From contig FREY01000003.1 of the NCBI GenBank assembly GCA_900143635.1, positions 449,220 through 513,219 on the forward strand: a stretch of DNA of 64,000 nucleotides, written 5' to 3'. How positions within the stretch are numbered: the first letter of the stretch is position 1; every line of letters starts with the position of its first letter. Source of the stretch: Rhodobacteraceae bacterium Alg231-04. Lineage in GTDB: Bacteria > Pseudomonadota > Alphaproteobacteria > Rhodobacterales > Rhodobacteraceae. Below the pieces are notes generated by a model. The model did not search any database, was not told where the DNA came from, and saw only the letters and a list, made by a program, of their open reading frames with translations. The position numbers and the translations under genes were made by a program. Shown piece by piece: positions 1-8,059 of the stretch.

Positions 1-317
1 TCGGCGCAAGTGCCTGCAGCTGAGGTCTCCAGCATGCGGCGGATCTCATAGATCTGGCGCGCATCTTCCTGGGTGATGCGGGCAACAATCGGCCCGCGGC
101 CCGGCACGATCTGAACCAGCCCCTCGGCCTCCAGATAGCGGATCGTTTCGCGCACCACCGTGCGTGACACCCCCAGCTGGTCACACATAGGGCGTTCGAC
201 AAGCCGCTCGCCGGGCTGGAAATGACCCTCGATGATCGCCTCGCGCATCTGGTCCTGGACCATATCGCGCAGGGTTGCGGGCGGATGTTCAATTCTGTTC
301 AGAGCCGGTGATTTCAT
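1..317 (-). CDS. GntR-family regulator, FadR/FCD type (C-terminus beyond window)
   Basis: Only the first 105 codons are inside the window. The protein begins MKSPALNRIEHPP and contains a winged helix-turn-helix typical of GntR regulators at residues 17-80 (LRDMVQDQMREAI, GERLVERPMCDQLGVSRTVVRE, YLEAEGLVQIVPGRGP). The following QIYEIRRMLE is how FCD-type effector domains begin, so this is probably a FadR-subfamily repressor of a small-molecule catabolic operon. It is transcribed divergently from the operon starting at 423. A perfect 16-bp palindrome lies between the two genes, so it most likely represses that operon and itself. The ligand cannot be read from this part. Confidence 0.88.
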   Translation of the reverse strand, partial: MKSPALNRIEHPPATLRDMVQDQMREAIIEGHFQPGERLVERPMCDQLGVSRTVVRETIRYLEAEGLVQIVPGRGPIVARITQEDARQIYEIRRMLETSAAGTCA

Positions 318-361
318 CCCCCATCGCTATCAACCCGCAGCGGACCAATGCAAGTGCATTA

Positions 362-390
362 TTGACAGTTCATATTATGGTATACCATAA
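362..390 (+). promoter_or_regulatory. Promoter with overlapping GntR operator palindrome
   Basis: A perfect -35 box TTGACA lies at 362-367. A -10-like TACCAT lies at 383-388, giving a short 15-nt spacer. A perfect palindrome TTATGGTATACCATAA spans 375-390 and covers the -10. Its TGGTATACCA core is the shape expected for FadR/VanR-type GntR operators. Its position between a divergent GntR gene and a catabolic operon supports repression by occlusion. The promoter call is by eye. Confidence 0.65.
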
Positions 391-422
391 GACAGAAAGT
401 CAGAATCGTGGGAAACATCCAA

Positions 423-1025
423 ATGCCAGCAGAAATCCGCAAAACGCTGCTTCACGTTGAAAACACCTTGATCGAAGGCGGCAAGGTCGCTGAGCAGCCG
501 CTGAAAATGATCGCAGCCATTGCTGTCATCAAGAACCCCTGGGCGGGTCAGGGCTTTGTGGAGGACCTCAAACCGGCGATCCACGACTGCGCGCCGGGCC
601 TGGGCAAACTGCTGACAGAAATGGTGCTGGAGGCCGCAGGTGGCGGCGACAAGGTCGAAGGCTACGGAAAATCCGCCATCGTTGGCGTGAACGGCGAAGT
701 GGAGCATGGGTCGGCGCTGATCCACACCCTGCGTTTCGGCAATCACTTCCGTGAGGCCGTAGGCGCCAAATCCTACCTGTCCTTCACCAATACTCGCGGC
801 CCTGCCAATGCGCCGCTGCAGATCCCGCTGATGGATAAGAATGATGGCGGCCGTCGCAGCCACTATCTGACCATTCAGCTGCAGGTGGCAGACGCCCCCG
901 GCCCGGATGAAATCGTGATCGCGCTGGGCGCGTCTATCGGCGGGCGTCCGCACCACCGCATCGGCGACCGCTATCAGGATCTCAAGGATTTGGGCCATGA
1001 CCTCGACAACCCTGCGGCTGTCTGA
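423..1025 (+). CDS. AA_synth (DUF1185) family protein
   Basis: This 200-residue protein belongs to the 'amino acid synthesis' family (Pfam AA_synth, formerly DUF1185), whose biochemical role is unsettled. Family features are the opening PAEIRKTL..VENTLIEGG, PWAGQG at 39-44, a central VNGEVEHGSALIHT, and the glycine-rich LGASIGGRPHHRIGDR near the end. I chose ATG 423 because GGGA at 410-413 sits about 9 nt upstream and family members normally begin close to this residue. A GTG at 408 would add five residues. It is the first gene of a six-gene operon and overlaps the next gene by 29 bp. In other bacteria the family often sits beside flavin-dependent monooxygenases and amidohydrolase-like enzymes, which fits a role in N-heterocycle or amino-compound catabolism. 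Confidence 0.82.
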   Translation: MPAEIRKTLLHVENTLIEGGKVAEQPLKMIAAIAVIKNPWAGQGFVEDLKPAIHDCAPGLGKLLTEMVLEAAGGGDKVEGYGKSAIVGVNGEVEHGSALIHTLRFGNHFREAVGAKSYLSFTNTRGPANAPLQIPLMDKNDGGRRSHYLTIQLQVADAPGPDEIVIALGASIGGRPHHRIGDRYQDLKDLGHDLDNPAAV

Positions 1026-1809
1026 ACCCTACGGGCCAGCCCATTGCCGCATTGAAGGCGAAGGCACGCCGCTGCTGCTGATCCACGGGGTCGGAATGCA
1101 GCTTGCGGCCTGGGAGCCGCAGATCGCGGCACTGGCGCAGGACGCGCGGGTGATCGCGGTGGACATGCCCGGCCACGGGCGCTCTGCACCGCTGCCCGAG
1201 GACAGCGATCTGCCTGCCTATCTGGACTGGCTGGATGCGGTTCTGGACGCTCTGGAGCTGGAAGCTGTCAGCATTGCCGGCCATTCCATGGGGGCACTGA
1301 TTGTCGGCGGCTATGCCATCACACGGCCAGAACGGGTGACGCGGGCGGCCCTGCTGAACGCGGTCCACTGCCGCAGCGCCGAGGCCCGCGCCGCCGTTGA
1401 AGCCCGCGCCGATATCATTCGCGCCGGCAAGATGGATCTGCAAACCCCGCTCAGCCGCTGGTTTGGCGACAGCGCCGCCGATGCAGAGGCCTGCGCCCTG
1501 GTGTCTGGTTGGCTGTCCTCTGTTGATCCGCGCGGCTATGCCACCGCCTATGGCGCCTTTGCCCGCGGCGATGCCACCTATGCCGATGGCTGGAGCAGTG
1601 TCAGCTGCCCGGTTCTTGCCCTGACCGGCGAGGGAGACCCGAATTCGACCCCCGCGATGTCCCGCGCCATTGCCGATGCGGCGCAAAACGGCCTCGCCGT
1701 GGTCATCGACGGACATCGCCATATGGTTAACCTGACAGCCCCCGATGCCGTGACGGCCCATCTGCGCCGCTGGCTGAACACACCCGAAGCCCGGAAGGAC
1801 TGCGCATGA
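997..1809 (+). CDS. Alpha/beta-fold hydrolase
   Basis: This 270-residue single-domain alpha/beta hydrolase is cytoplasmic, with no signal peptide. The oxyanion HG motif is at residues 30-31. The nucleophile elbow GHSMG places Ser97, and Asp214 (GEGDPNS) and His242 (GHRHMVN) complete the triad. Members of this group hydrolyse esters, lactones, enamides or C-C bonds. Between an AA_synth gene and a two-component flavin monooxygenase, a ring-fission or enamide product is the likely substrate, by analogy with the hydrolase that ends the trigonelline and vitamin B6 pathways. It overlaps the upstream gene by 29 bp and the downstream one by 4 bp (ATGA), so translation is coupled. The exact substrate is unknown. 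Confidence 0.9.
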   Translation: MTSTTLRLSEPYGPAHCRIEGEGTPLLLIHGVGMQLAAWEPQIAALAQDARVIAVDMPGHGRSAPLPEDSDLPAYLDWLDAVLDALELEAVSIAGHSMGALIVGGYAITRPERVTRAALLNAVHCRSAEARAAVEARADIIRAGKMDLQTPLSRWFGDSAADAEACALVSGWLSSVDPRGYATAYGAFARGDATYADGWSSVSCPVLALTGEGDPNSTPAMSRAIADAAQNGLAVVIDGHRHMVNLTAPDAVTAHLRRWLNTPEARKDCA

Positions 1810-2732
1810 GCAACATTGCCCCCTTCGACAAGCGCGAATTGCGCAACGCCTTTGGCACCTTCATGACCGGCGTCACCGTGGTGACCGCAATGGACAATGA
1901 CGGCAACCCGCTGGGCTTTACCGCCAATTCCTTTACCTCCGTGTCGCTGGACCCGCCGCTGCTGCTGGTTTGCCTGGCAAACAGTTCCAGCAACTACGAA
2001 ACGCTGACCCAGACCAAAGGCTTTGCGATCAATATTCTGGCCGAAAGCCAGAAAGAGGTTTCCAACACCTTTGCCCGCCCAGTTGAGGACCGCTTTGCCT
2101 CGGTCGCATGGAAACAGGGCCCGCATGGATCGCCGGTGTTCGGCGATGTATCGGCCTGGTTCGACTGCTCGATGCATAAGACAGTGGATGCCGGTGACCA
2201 TGTGATCCTGATTGGTCGGGTCGAGGCCTTTGACACCTCCGCCCTGCCGGGGCTTGGCTATGCCCGTGGAGCCTATGTCACCGCCGCCGCCGAAGCCGAG
2301 GCACTGGCCCATGGCGCCAACCTGTTGGTATCGGCGCTAATCGCCCGTGACGGCGAAGTGCTGCTGGTTGATGATGGCAATGGCGGCCTGACCCTGCCTG
2401 AACGCAAGGTCGGTAAGGAAGGCGCCTCGGCAGCGCTGCAAAAACTCATTGAAAGCTGCGGCATCGAGGCCGAGCCCGGCTTTATCTACTCAGTTTACGA
2501 GGACGGTGCGCGCGAACACCAGCATATCTCGTTTTTGTGCCAGTCCGTTGCGGGTGATCCGTCACGGGGGGCTTTCTCTGATCTTGGCGCCTCAACGCTG
2601 ATGGACATCGCGGATCCCGCGATGCGCATCATGCTGGAACGCTACGCCAGTGAAAGCCGCATGGGCAATCACGGGGTCTATTTTGGCAACCAAAAGAGCG
2701 GCACAGTCCGCCCGATCATGTCAGGGAGTTGA
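1806..2732 (+). CDS. Flavin reductase with degenerate Nudix-like C-terminal domain
   Basis: The first ~155 residues are a flavin reductase-like (FMN-binding split-barrel) domain: FGTFMTGVTVVTA, GFTANSFTSVSLDPPLLLVC and a late HVILIGRVE. It would supply reduced flavin to the monooxygenase encoded next. The family is normally ~160-200 residues, but this protein has 308. The extra part (about 165-260) reads like a Nudix domain (LTLPERKVG at 195-203, QKLIESCGI at 212-220). The catalytic REUxEE signature is replaced by QKLIES, so hydrolase activity is unlikely and a binding or regulatory role is more plausible. It overlaps the hydrolase gene by 4 bp, and the monooxygenase starts 5 nt after its stop. 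Confidence 0.85.
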   Translation: MSNIAPFDKRELRNAFGTFMTGVTVVTAMDNDGNPLGFTANSFTSVSLDPPLLLVCLANSSSNYETLTQTKGFAINILAESQKEVSNTFARPVEDRFASVAWKQGPHGSPVFGDVSAWFDCSMHKTVDAGDHVILIGRVEAFDTSALPGLGYARGAYVTAAAEAEALAHGANLLVSALIARDGEVLLVDDGNGGLTLPERKVGKEGASAALQKLIESCGIEAEPGFIYSVYEDGAREHQHISFLCQSVAGDPSRGAFSDLGASTLMDIADPAMRIMLERYASESRMGNHGVYFGNQKSGTVRPIMSGS

Positions 2733-2737
2733 GGGAC

Positions 2738-3775
2738 ATGAAGTTTTCGCTGTTCGCGCATATGGAGCGCATTTCGCCAGATCAGGATCAAAAACAGCTC
2801 TACGAAGAATTCGTCGAACTGTGCAAGATCGCCGACAAGGGGGGCATGCATGCCGTCTGGACCGGTGAACACCACGGAATGAACTTCACCATCGCGCCGA
2901 ACCCGTTTTTGAACCTGGTGGATGTCGCCCGCCAGACGGAAAACGTGCGTCTTGGCACCGGCACCGTGATCGCGCCCTTCTGGCATCCGATCCGCCTGGC
3001 TGGCGAAGCCGCGATGACCGACATCATCACCAATGGTCGCCTTGAACTGGGCATTGCCCGTGGCGCCTACAGCTTTGAATACGAACGCCTGATGCCGGGC
3101 ATGGATGCCTGGGAAGCAGGCCGGCGAATGCGCGAGCTGATCCCGGCGGTCAAAGGGCTCTGGGCCGGTGATTATGCTCAGGAAGGGGAATTCAATTCTT
3201 TCCCGAAAACCACATCCTCCCCGCAGCCTATCCAACAGGACGGACCGCCGATCTGGGTGGCCGCCCGCGACCCCAACAGCCATGAATTTGCCGTCCAGCA
3301 GGGCTGCAACGTTCAGGTGACCCCGCTGTGGAACGGTGACGGTGAAGTCTCCGACCTGATGAGCAAGTTCAACGCGGCCTGCGCAAAATTCCCCGAGGTG
3401 AAGCGCCCCAAGATCATGTTGTTGCAGCACACCTATGTGGCCGAAGACAGCGCTGATGCCAAACTGGGCGCAATCGAGCTGAACCGCTTTTACTGCTATT
3501 TCGGCGCCTGGTTCATGAACAAGCGCGAGATCACCCAAGGGCTGATTGACCCGCTAAGCCAGGAAGACATCGACGCCCACCCCTTCTATTCCCCCGAAGC
3601 AATGGAGCGCGATCTGGTTATCGGCACCGCCGATACCGTCATTGATCGCCTCAAGAGATATGAGGACCTGGGCTACGACGAATACGCCTTCTGGATCGAC
3701 AGCAGCATGGATTTCGAACGCAAGAAAACCTCGCTCGAACGGTTCATCAAGGATGTTATGCCTGCCTTCCAATAG
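2738..3775 (+). CDS. LLM-class flavin-dependent monooxygenase
   Basis: This 345-residue protein is a bacterial luciferase-like (TIM-barrel) monooxygenase using reduced flavin from a partner. Diagnostic parts are WTGEHHGMNFTIAPNP, RLGTGTVIAPFWHPIRLAGE, and the NGRLELGIARGAYSFEYER flavin-binding stretch. The start is ATG 2738, with AGGGAG at 2723-2728 about 9 nt upstream. A TTG at 2729 is in frame but lacks a ribosome site. With the adjacent reductase it forms a two-component system. In the trigonelline pathway such a pair opens a pyridine ring. The downstream aldehyde dehydrogenase and BCCT carrier make a similar role plausible here, but the substrate is inferred from context only. Confidence 0.9.
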   Translation: MKFSLFAHMERISPDQDQKQLYEEFVELCKIADKGGMHAVWTGEHHGMNFTIAPNPFLNLVDVARQTENVRLGTGTVIAPFWHPIRLAGEAAMTDIITNGRLELGIARGAYSFEYERLMPGMDAWEAGRRMRELIPAVKGLWAGDYAQEGEFNSFPKTTSSPQPIQQDGPPIWVAARDPNSHEFAVQQGCNVQVTPLWNGDGEVSDLMSKFNAACAKFPEVKRPKIMLLQHTYVAEDSADAKLGAIELNRFYCYFGAWFMNKREITQGLIDPLSQEDIDAHPFYSPEAMERDLVIGTADTVIDRLKRYEDLGYDEYAFWIDSSMDFERKKTSLERFIKDVMPAFQ

Positions 3776-3793
3776 GCAATGGAGAAGAGAAGA

Positions 3794-5257
3794 ATGCAGC
3801 AATTTCAGCAGTATATCGGCGGTTCCTTTTCAGATGGCTCGGCGCGTTTCACAAGTGTCGATCCGGCGACGGGTGCCGATTGGGCCGAGATGCCCGAGGC
3901 CCGCGAAGCGGATGTGAACGACGCGGTCGAGGCGGCTGAAGCGGCATTCTTCTCACCCGAATGGGCGCTGACGACGGCGACGGCACGGGGCAAACTGCTG
4001 CACCGTCTGGCCGATCTGATTGCTGAGAACGCACCCCGTCTGGCCGAGCTGGAAACCCGTGACACAGGCAAGATCATCCGCGAAACCAGCGCACAGATCG
4101 CCTATGTCGCCGACTACTTCCGCTATTATGCCGGGCTGGCGGATAAAATTCAGGGTGCCCATCTGCCCATTGATAAGCCCGACATGGAAGTCTGGCTGCG
4201 CCGCGAACCGGTCGGTGTCGTGGCCGCCGTGGTGCCGTGGAATTCGCAGCTGTTCCTTTCAGCCGTCAAAATCGGCCCGGCGCTGGCGGCAGGCTGCACC
4301 GTGGTTCTGAAAACCTCCGAAGAAGGCCCGGCGCCGATGCTGGAATTCGCCCGCATCTTTGATCAGGCAGGCTTCCCAGCCGGTGTTTTCAATGTCATTA
4401 CCGGCGGGCCCGCAGCAGGTGCTGCCCTGACCAGCCATCCAAAAGTGGCGCATGTGGCCTTTACCGGCGGGCCGGATACTGCCCGTCATATTGTACGCAA
4501 TTCGGCTGAAAACCTCGCCTCCACATCGCTGGAGCTGGGCGGAAAATCCCCCTTCATCGTCTTTGACGACGCCGATATCGAAAGCGCCGTGAACGCGCAG
4601 GTTTCGGGCATTTTCGCCGCCACCGGGCAAAGCTGCGTCTCGGGCTCGCGTCTGGTCGTTCATACGGCGATCAAGGATGAATTTCTGGCGCGCCTTAAAG
4701 AAAAAGCCGAGGCCGTGGTCATCGGCGCCCCCGGCGATATGGCAACCGAAGTGGGGCCACTGTGTACGCAGCGTCAGCGTGACACTGCGCTGCGACTGAT
4801 CCGAGAAAGCATCGCCGCAGGGGCCAAACTGGTCACCGGCGGCACTGTGCCAGAGCGTGAAGGCTACTTTTTCCCGCCGACCATTCTGGACTGTTCGGAT
4901 GCACCTGAGGCACCCAGCCTGACCCATGAGTTCTTTGGCCCGGTCCTGTCGGTGGTTTCCTTTGAAACCGAAGCCGAAGCACTGGCCATCGCGAACAACA
5001 CAGAGTTCGGATTGGCGTCGGGCCTTTTCACCCGTGATCTCACCCGTGCGCACCGCATGGTCCGCGCCATTCGCGCAGGCATCGTGTGGATCAATACCTA
5101 CCGGGCCGTCAGTCCGATTGCGCCCTTTGGCGGCCACGGGTTGTCCGGTCACGGCCGTGAAGGCGGCATCGAGGCGGCACTTGAGTACACCAAGACAAAA
5201 TCCGTATGGCTCAGAACCTCGGATGATCCCATTCCGGATCCATTTGTCATGCGGTGA
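3794..5257 (+). CDS. NAD(P)-dependent aldehyde dehydrogenase
   Basis: This 487-residue protein is a full-length ALDH. The catalytic residues are visible: Asn150 (VVPWNSQ), Glu247 (LELGGKSPF) and Cys281 (TGQSCVSGS). It would oxidise an aldehyde released by the preceding monooxygenase and hydrolase. I chose ATG 3794 because GGAG at 3781-3784 lies 9 nt upstream. ATG 3779 would place the first codons on that ribosome site. The gene follows the monooxygenase by 18 nt and precedes the BCCT carrier by 68 nt, in the same operon. Subfamily and substrate cannot be fixed by eye. Succinate-semialdehyde-like acids are typical in comparable ring-cleavage clusters. Confidence 0.92.
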   Translation: MQQFQQYIGGSFSDGSARFTSVDPATGADWAEMPEAREADVNDAVEAAEAAFFSPEWALTTATARGKLLHRLADLIAENAPRLAELETRDTGKIIRETSAQIAYVADYFRYYAGLADKIQGAHLPIDKPDMEVWLRREPVGVVAAVVPWNSQLFLSAVKIGPALAAGCTVVLKTSEEGPAPMLEFARIFDQAGFPAGVFNVITGGPAAGAALTSHPKVAHVAFTGGPDTARHIVRNSAENLASTSLELGGKSPFIVFDDADIESAVNAQVSGIFAATGQSCVSGSRLVVHTAIKDEFLARLKEKAEAVVIGAPGDMATEVGPLCTQRQRDTALRLIRESIAAGAKLVTGGTVPEREGYFFPPTILDCSDAPEAPSLTHEFFGPVLSVVSFETEAEALAIANNTEFGLASGLFTRDLTRAHRMVRAIRAGIVWINTYRAVSPIAPFGGHGLSGHGREGGIEAALEYTKTKSVWLRTSDDPIPDPFVMR

Positions 5258-5325
5258 GACGAATTTCACCCGCGGCCTGCAACGACAGACCGCGATTGAT
5301 ACTGCCATCAGGGAGGACACCGATA

Positions 5326-6996
5326 ATGGCAATTAACCCCACGCCCGGCGGCGGGGACCACATGGTCTCGGACAAAGGGATATTCAAAGGGCTGCACAAT
5401 GGCATGTCCATCGCGTCAAAAGCGATGGTTGCGGCCTTTGTGGTCTTTACGATTTTGAATGTTGATTTTGCAGGTCAGATCTATGGCGGTATCCGCTCCT
5501 GGGTCGAAAGCGCGCTGAGCTGGTACTACATCAGCTCGGTCGTAATCATTCTGCTTGTCTGCTTGTACCTGATGTTCAGCCGCTTTGGCTCAATCAAGCT
5601 GGGCGATGACGATGCAAAGCCGGAATTCAGCAGGTTCTCATGGTTTGCGATGCTGTTTTCGGCCTCTGTGTCGATTGGCATCATGTTTTTCGGCGTCGCC
5701 GAGCCGCTGTTCTACTTCGACAATTCGGCCGGCTGGGGCTATCCTAACAACCCGTTTGCGGATGCTGCTGGTCACACCGAGATGGATGTGCAGCGGGCGG
5801 TGGATGCGGTGCGTGTCACCAATTTCCACTGGGGTCTGCATGGCTGGGCGATCTACACGCTGACCGGCCTGGCACTGGGCTATTTTGCCTTCCGCAAAAA
5901 GCTGCCGCTGACCTTCCGTTCCGCGCTCTACCCGATCCTGGGCGACAAGATCTATGGTCCGGCTGGTCACGCGGTTGATCTGCTGGCCGTTTTTGGCACC
6001 GTATTCGGCATTGCCACTTCGATGGGATTGGGTGTCACCCAGATGGCGCATGGCATGAACGTGCTATTTGGCGTTGATCCCGGCGTCAGCACACAGGTGG
6101 TGCTGGTTGTGGTGATTTCCATCGTGGCAACACTGTCTGCGGTCTCCGGCATCGGCAAGGGTGTGAAAATCCTGTCCGAATGGAACATCGTGCTGACCGT
6201 CGCGCTGATCCTGTTCTTTCTCTTCGCAGGCCCGACACAGTGGTTGGTTGGCTTCTTCCTTAATTCGACCGGTGACTATGTGACCACCTTCCTGTCGATG
6301 GGATTCTGGACGGCATCCGACGCCGGCGACGTCAGCTGGCAGGGCGGCTGGACCATCTTCTACTGGGGCTGGTGGCTGAGCTGGGCACCCTTCGTGGGCA
6401 TGTTCATTGCCCGCATCTCCAAAGGTCGCACCATCCGCGAGTTCATGTTCGGCGCCATGTTAGTTCCGACCACCATGGCCTTCATCTGGATCTCGATCTT
6501 TGGTGGCAACGCCTTGTTCCTGGAGTTGAACGCAGAAGCAGGCGTCGGCAATGCTGGCCTGATCGACATGGTCAATAGCTGGAACCTCGGCGGCACCCTC
6601 TTCGGGACCATTGACCAGCTGGCTGGCGGCGGATCGCTCGCTTGGGTCGTATCGGCGCTGACCACCATCCTGCTGGCGACATGGTTCATCACCTCGTCGG
6701 ACTCCGGCACGCTTGTTGTCACCACGATCCTGTCCATGGGCAATCCGAACCCGCCCAAAAACCACCGGGTGATCTGGGGCCTTGCACAGGGTGGCGTCGC
6801 CGCTGTTCTGTTGATGGCGGGTGGCCTGTCTGCCCTTCAGACCGCTGCTATCGCCGCTGCTCTGCCAATCTCGGTACTGGTTGTTCTGATGGCCTGGGGT
6901 GTTGTGAAATCACTGATCGATGACCCGGCAGCCGTTGCAAAAACTGCTGAAACTGCGCCTGACGGCACAGCACTGGACGGCGACCTGCACGCCTAA
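5326..6996 (+). CDS. BCCT-family betaine/carnitine/choline-type transporter
   Basis: This 556-residue inner-membrane protein has about twelve hydrophobic segments. It carries the tryptophan-rich BCCT signature (TIFYWGWWLSWAPFVGMFIAR), GVAEPLFYF in the first third and TSSDSGTLVV near the end. BCCT carriers move quaternary-ammonium compounds with Na+ or H+, or by exchange. ATG 5326 is preceded by a strong GGGAGGA at 5311-5317; MVSDKG at 5362 is a weaker alternative. The N-terminus is short and there is no long cytoplasmic C-terminal extension of the osmosensor type, so a catabolic importer is more likely than an osmoprotectant carrier. As last gene of the operon it points to a betaine-like substrate for the whole cluster. 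Confidence 0.95.
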   Translation: MAINPTPGGGDHMVSDKGIFKGLHNGMSIASKAMVAAFVVFTILNVDFAGQIYGGIRSWVESALSWYYISSVVIILLVCLYLMFSRFGSIKLGDDDAKPEFSRFSWFAMLFSASVSIGIMFFGVAEPLFYFDNSAGWGYPNNPFADAAGHTEMDVQRAVDAVRVTNFHWGLHGWAIYTLTGLALGYFAFRKKLPLTFRSALYPILGDKIYGPAGHAVDLLAVFGTVFGIATSMGLGVTQMAHGMNVLFGVDPGVSTQVVLVVVISIVATLSAVSGIGKGVKILSEWNIVLTVALILFFLFAGPTQWLVGFFLNSTGDYVTTFLSMGFWTASDAGDVSWQGGWTIFYWGWWLSWAPFVGMFIARISKGRTIREFMFGAMLVPTTMAFIWISIFGGNALFLELNAEAGVGNAGLIDMVNSWNLGGTLFGTIDQLAGGGSLAWVVSALTTILLATWFITSSDSGTLVVTTILSMGNPNPPKNHRVIWGLAQGGVAAVLLMAGGLSALQTAAIAAALPISVLVVLMAWGVVKSLIDDPAAVAKTAETAPDGTALDGDLHA

Positions 6997-7013
6997 GTGC
7001 GTTTGGGTCGTAG

Positions 7014-7046
7014 AAAAGGCGGGCGGGGTTCTCTCCGCCCGTTTTC
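7014..7046 (+). terminator. Bidirectional rho-independent terminator
   Basis: The stem CGGGCGG (7020-7026) pairs with CCGCCCG (7035-7041) across an 8-nt loop. It is followed by TTTT on the plus strand and preceded by AAAA, so it can also work on the minus strand. It sits between the BCCT gene and the convergent ATP-grasp gene. Confidence 0.75.
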
Positions 7047-7093
7047 ATGTCCAGGCAATTCAAAGACACCTCGCTGGACCCGCTACTGGCTGC

Positions 7094-8059
7094 CTATGGC
7101 TGCGCCAGCAGTCCGCCAATTGCACGTTTAGCGCGCGCGACCGGATCTGCGGGGGCCTTGCCATCCCGGTGCAGTTTGTCGACAGCATCAATCAGCGGTG
7201 CCATGCCCACGCCATTGGCCACCTGAATGGCCAGACCGGGCCGGGCGTTCAGCTCCAGCACCTGTGGGCCGGCCTGCCGGTCCAACACTATATCCGCGCC
7301 GAGATAGCCCAGCTGGCTTGCCGCCTGACAGCGGGCCGCCAGTTCCACCACCTCGGGCCAATTGGGCACCGCAATCTTGGACAGGTCCGCACCGGTATCG
7401 GGATGCGTCGTGATCGGCACCCCGTTCTGCACCGCCCGCAGAGCCTTGCCGGTCATGATGTCCAGCCCAACCCCGACAGCGCCCTGATGCAGATTGGCCT
7501 TGCCATCAGAGGCAGCCGTCGACAGCCGTGTCATCGCCATGATCGGGAAGCCCTTGTAAACAATGACCCGAATGTCCGGAACGCCCTCGTAAGAATAGCC
7601 TTCGAAGACCGGATCGAAATCGATCAGTGCCTCGATCATCGCGACATCCGGCTTACCACCCAGCGAGAACAATCCGCTGAGCGTATTGTTGATATGGCGC
7701 GCGACCAGATCAAACCCGATGCGCCCGCCAGACGGCTTGATGTAATCCTCTCCGTCTCGGCCCGTCACCACAAGGATGCCCTTGCCGCCGCTGCCGCGCG
7801 ACGGTTTGATGACAAACTGCGGATGCGGCGTCAGAAATTCGGCCAGCTGGCGCAGCTGCCCGGTCTGACGCACCACCCCGATCAGGCGCGGCGCGTTCAG
7901 CCCATGTGCCTCGGCCAGTTCCTTGGTCTTCAGCTTGTCATCAACCAGCGGATAGAGATGGCGCGGATTGTTCTGGGCGATCAGTTCAACATTGCGGCGG
8001 TTCATGCCGACAATGCCCGCCCGTGCCAGCCGCCGGGGTGAGGTCAGGGCGAACATCAC
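7094..8059 (-). CDS. RimK-like ATP-grasp alpha-L-glutamate ligase-like protein
   Basis: This 321-residue protein matches the 'alpha-L-glutamate ligase-like' branch of the ATP-grasp superfamily. It has a lid-forming glycine loop (VIKPSRGSGGKGILV), a DIRVIVYKG strand, and the metal-binding LELNARPGLAIQV near the C-terminus. Relatives ligate amino acids to a peptide or protein carboxylate using ATP. It is the last of three overlapping minus-strand genes; its ATG overlaps the stop of the 7TM transglutaminase-like gene by 4 bp. The same trio (retropepsin-like protease, inactive transglutaminase-7TM protein, this ligase) recurs in many proteobacteria, so the three act together, probably in envelope or osmotic homeostasis. 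The acceptor is unknown. Confidence 0.87.
   Translation of the reverse strand: MMFALTSPRRLARAGIVGMNRRNVELIAQNNPRHLYPLVDDKLKTKELAEAHGLNAPRLIGVVRQTGQLRQLAEFLTPHPQFVIKPSRGSGGKGILVVTGRDGEDYIKPSGGRIGFDLVARHINNTLSGLFSLGGKPDVAMIEALIDFDPVFEGYSYEGVPDIRVIVYKGFPIMAMTRLSTAASDGKANLHQGAVGVGLDIMTGKALRAVQNGVPITTHPDTGADLSKIAVPNWPEVVELAARCQAASQLGYLGADIVLDRQAGPQVLELNARPGLAIQVANGVGMAPLIDAVDKLHRDGKAPADPVARAKRAIGGLLAQP

Noticed and set aside
982-1761. Minus-strand open frame of 259 codons
   Set aside because: Shadow of the alpha/beta hydrolase gene, which has a full catalytic triad in the other strand.
6920-8041. Long open frame (373 codons) on the plus strand
   Set aside because: It lies antisense to the ATP-grasp ligase gene, has no ribosome site, and its composition is the usual reverse-strand shadow of GC-rich coding sequence.
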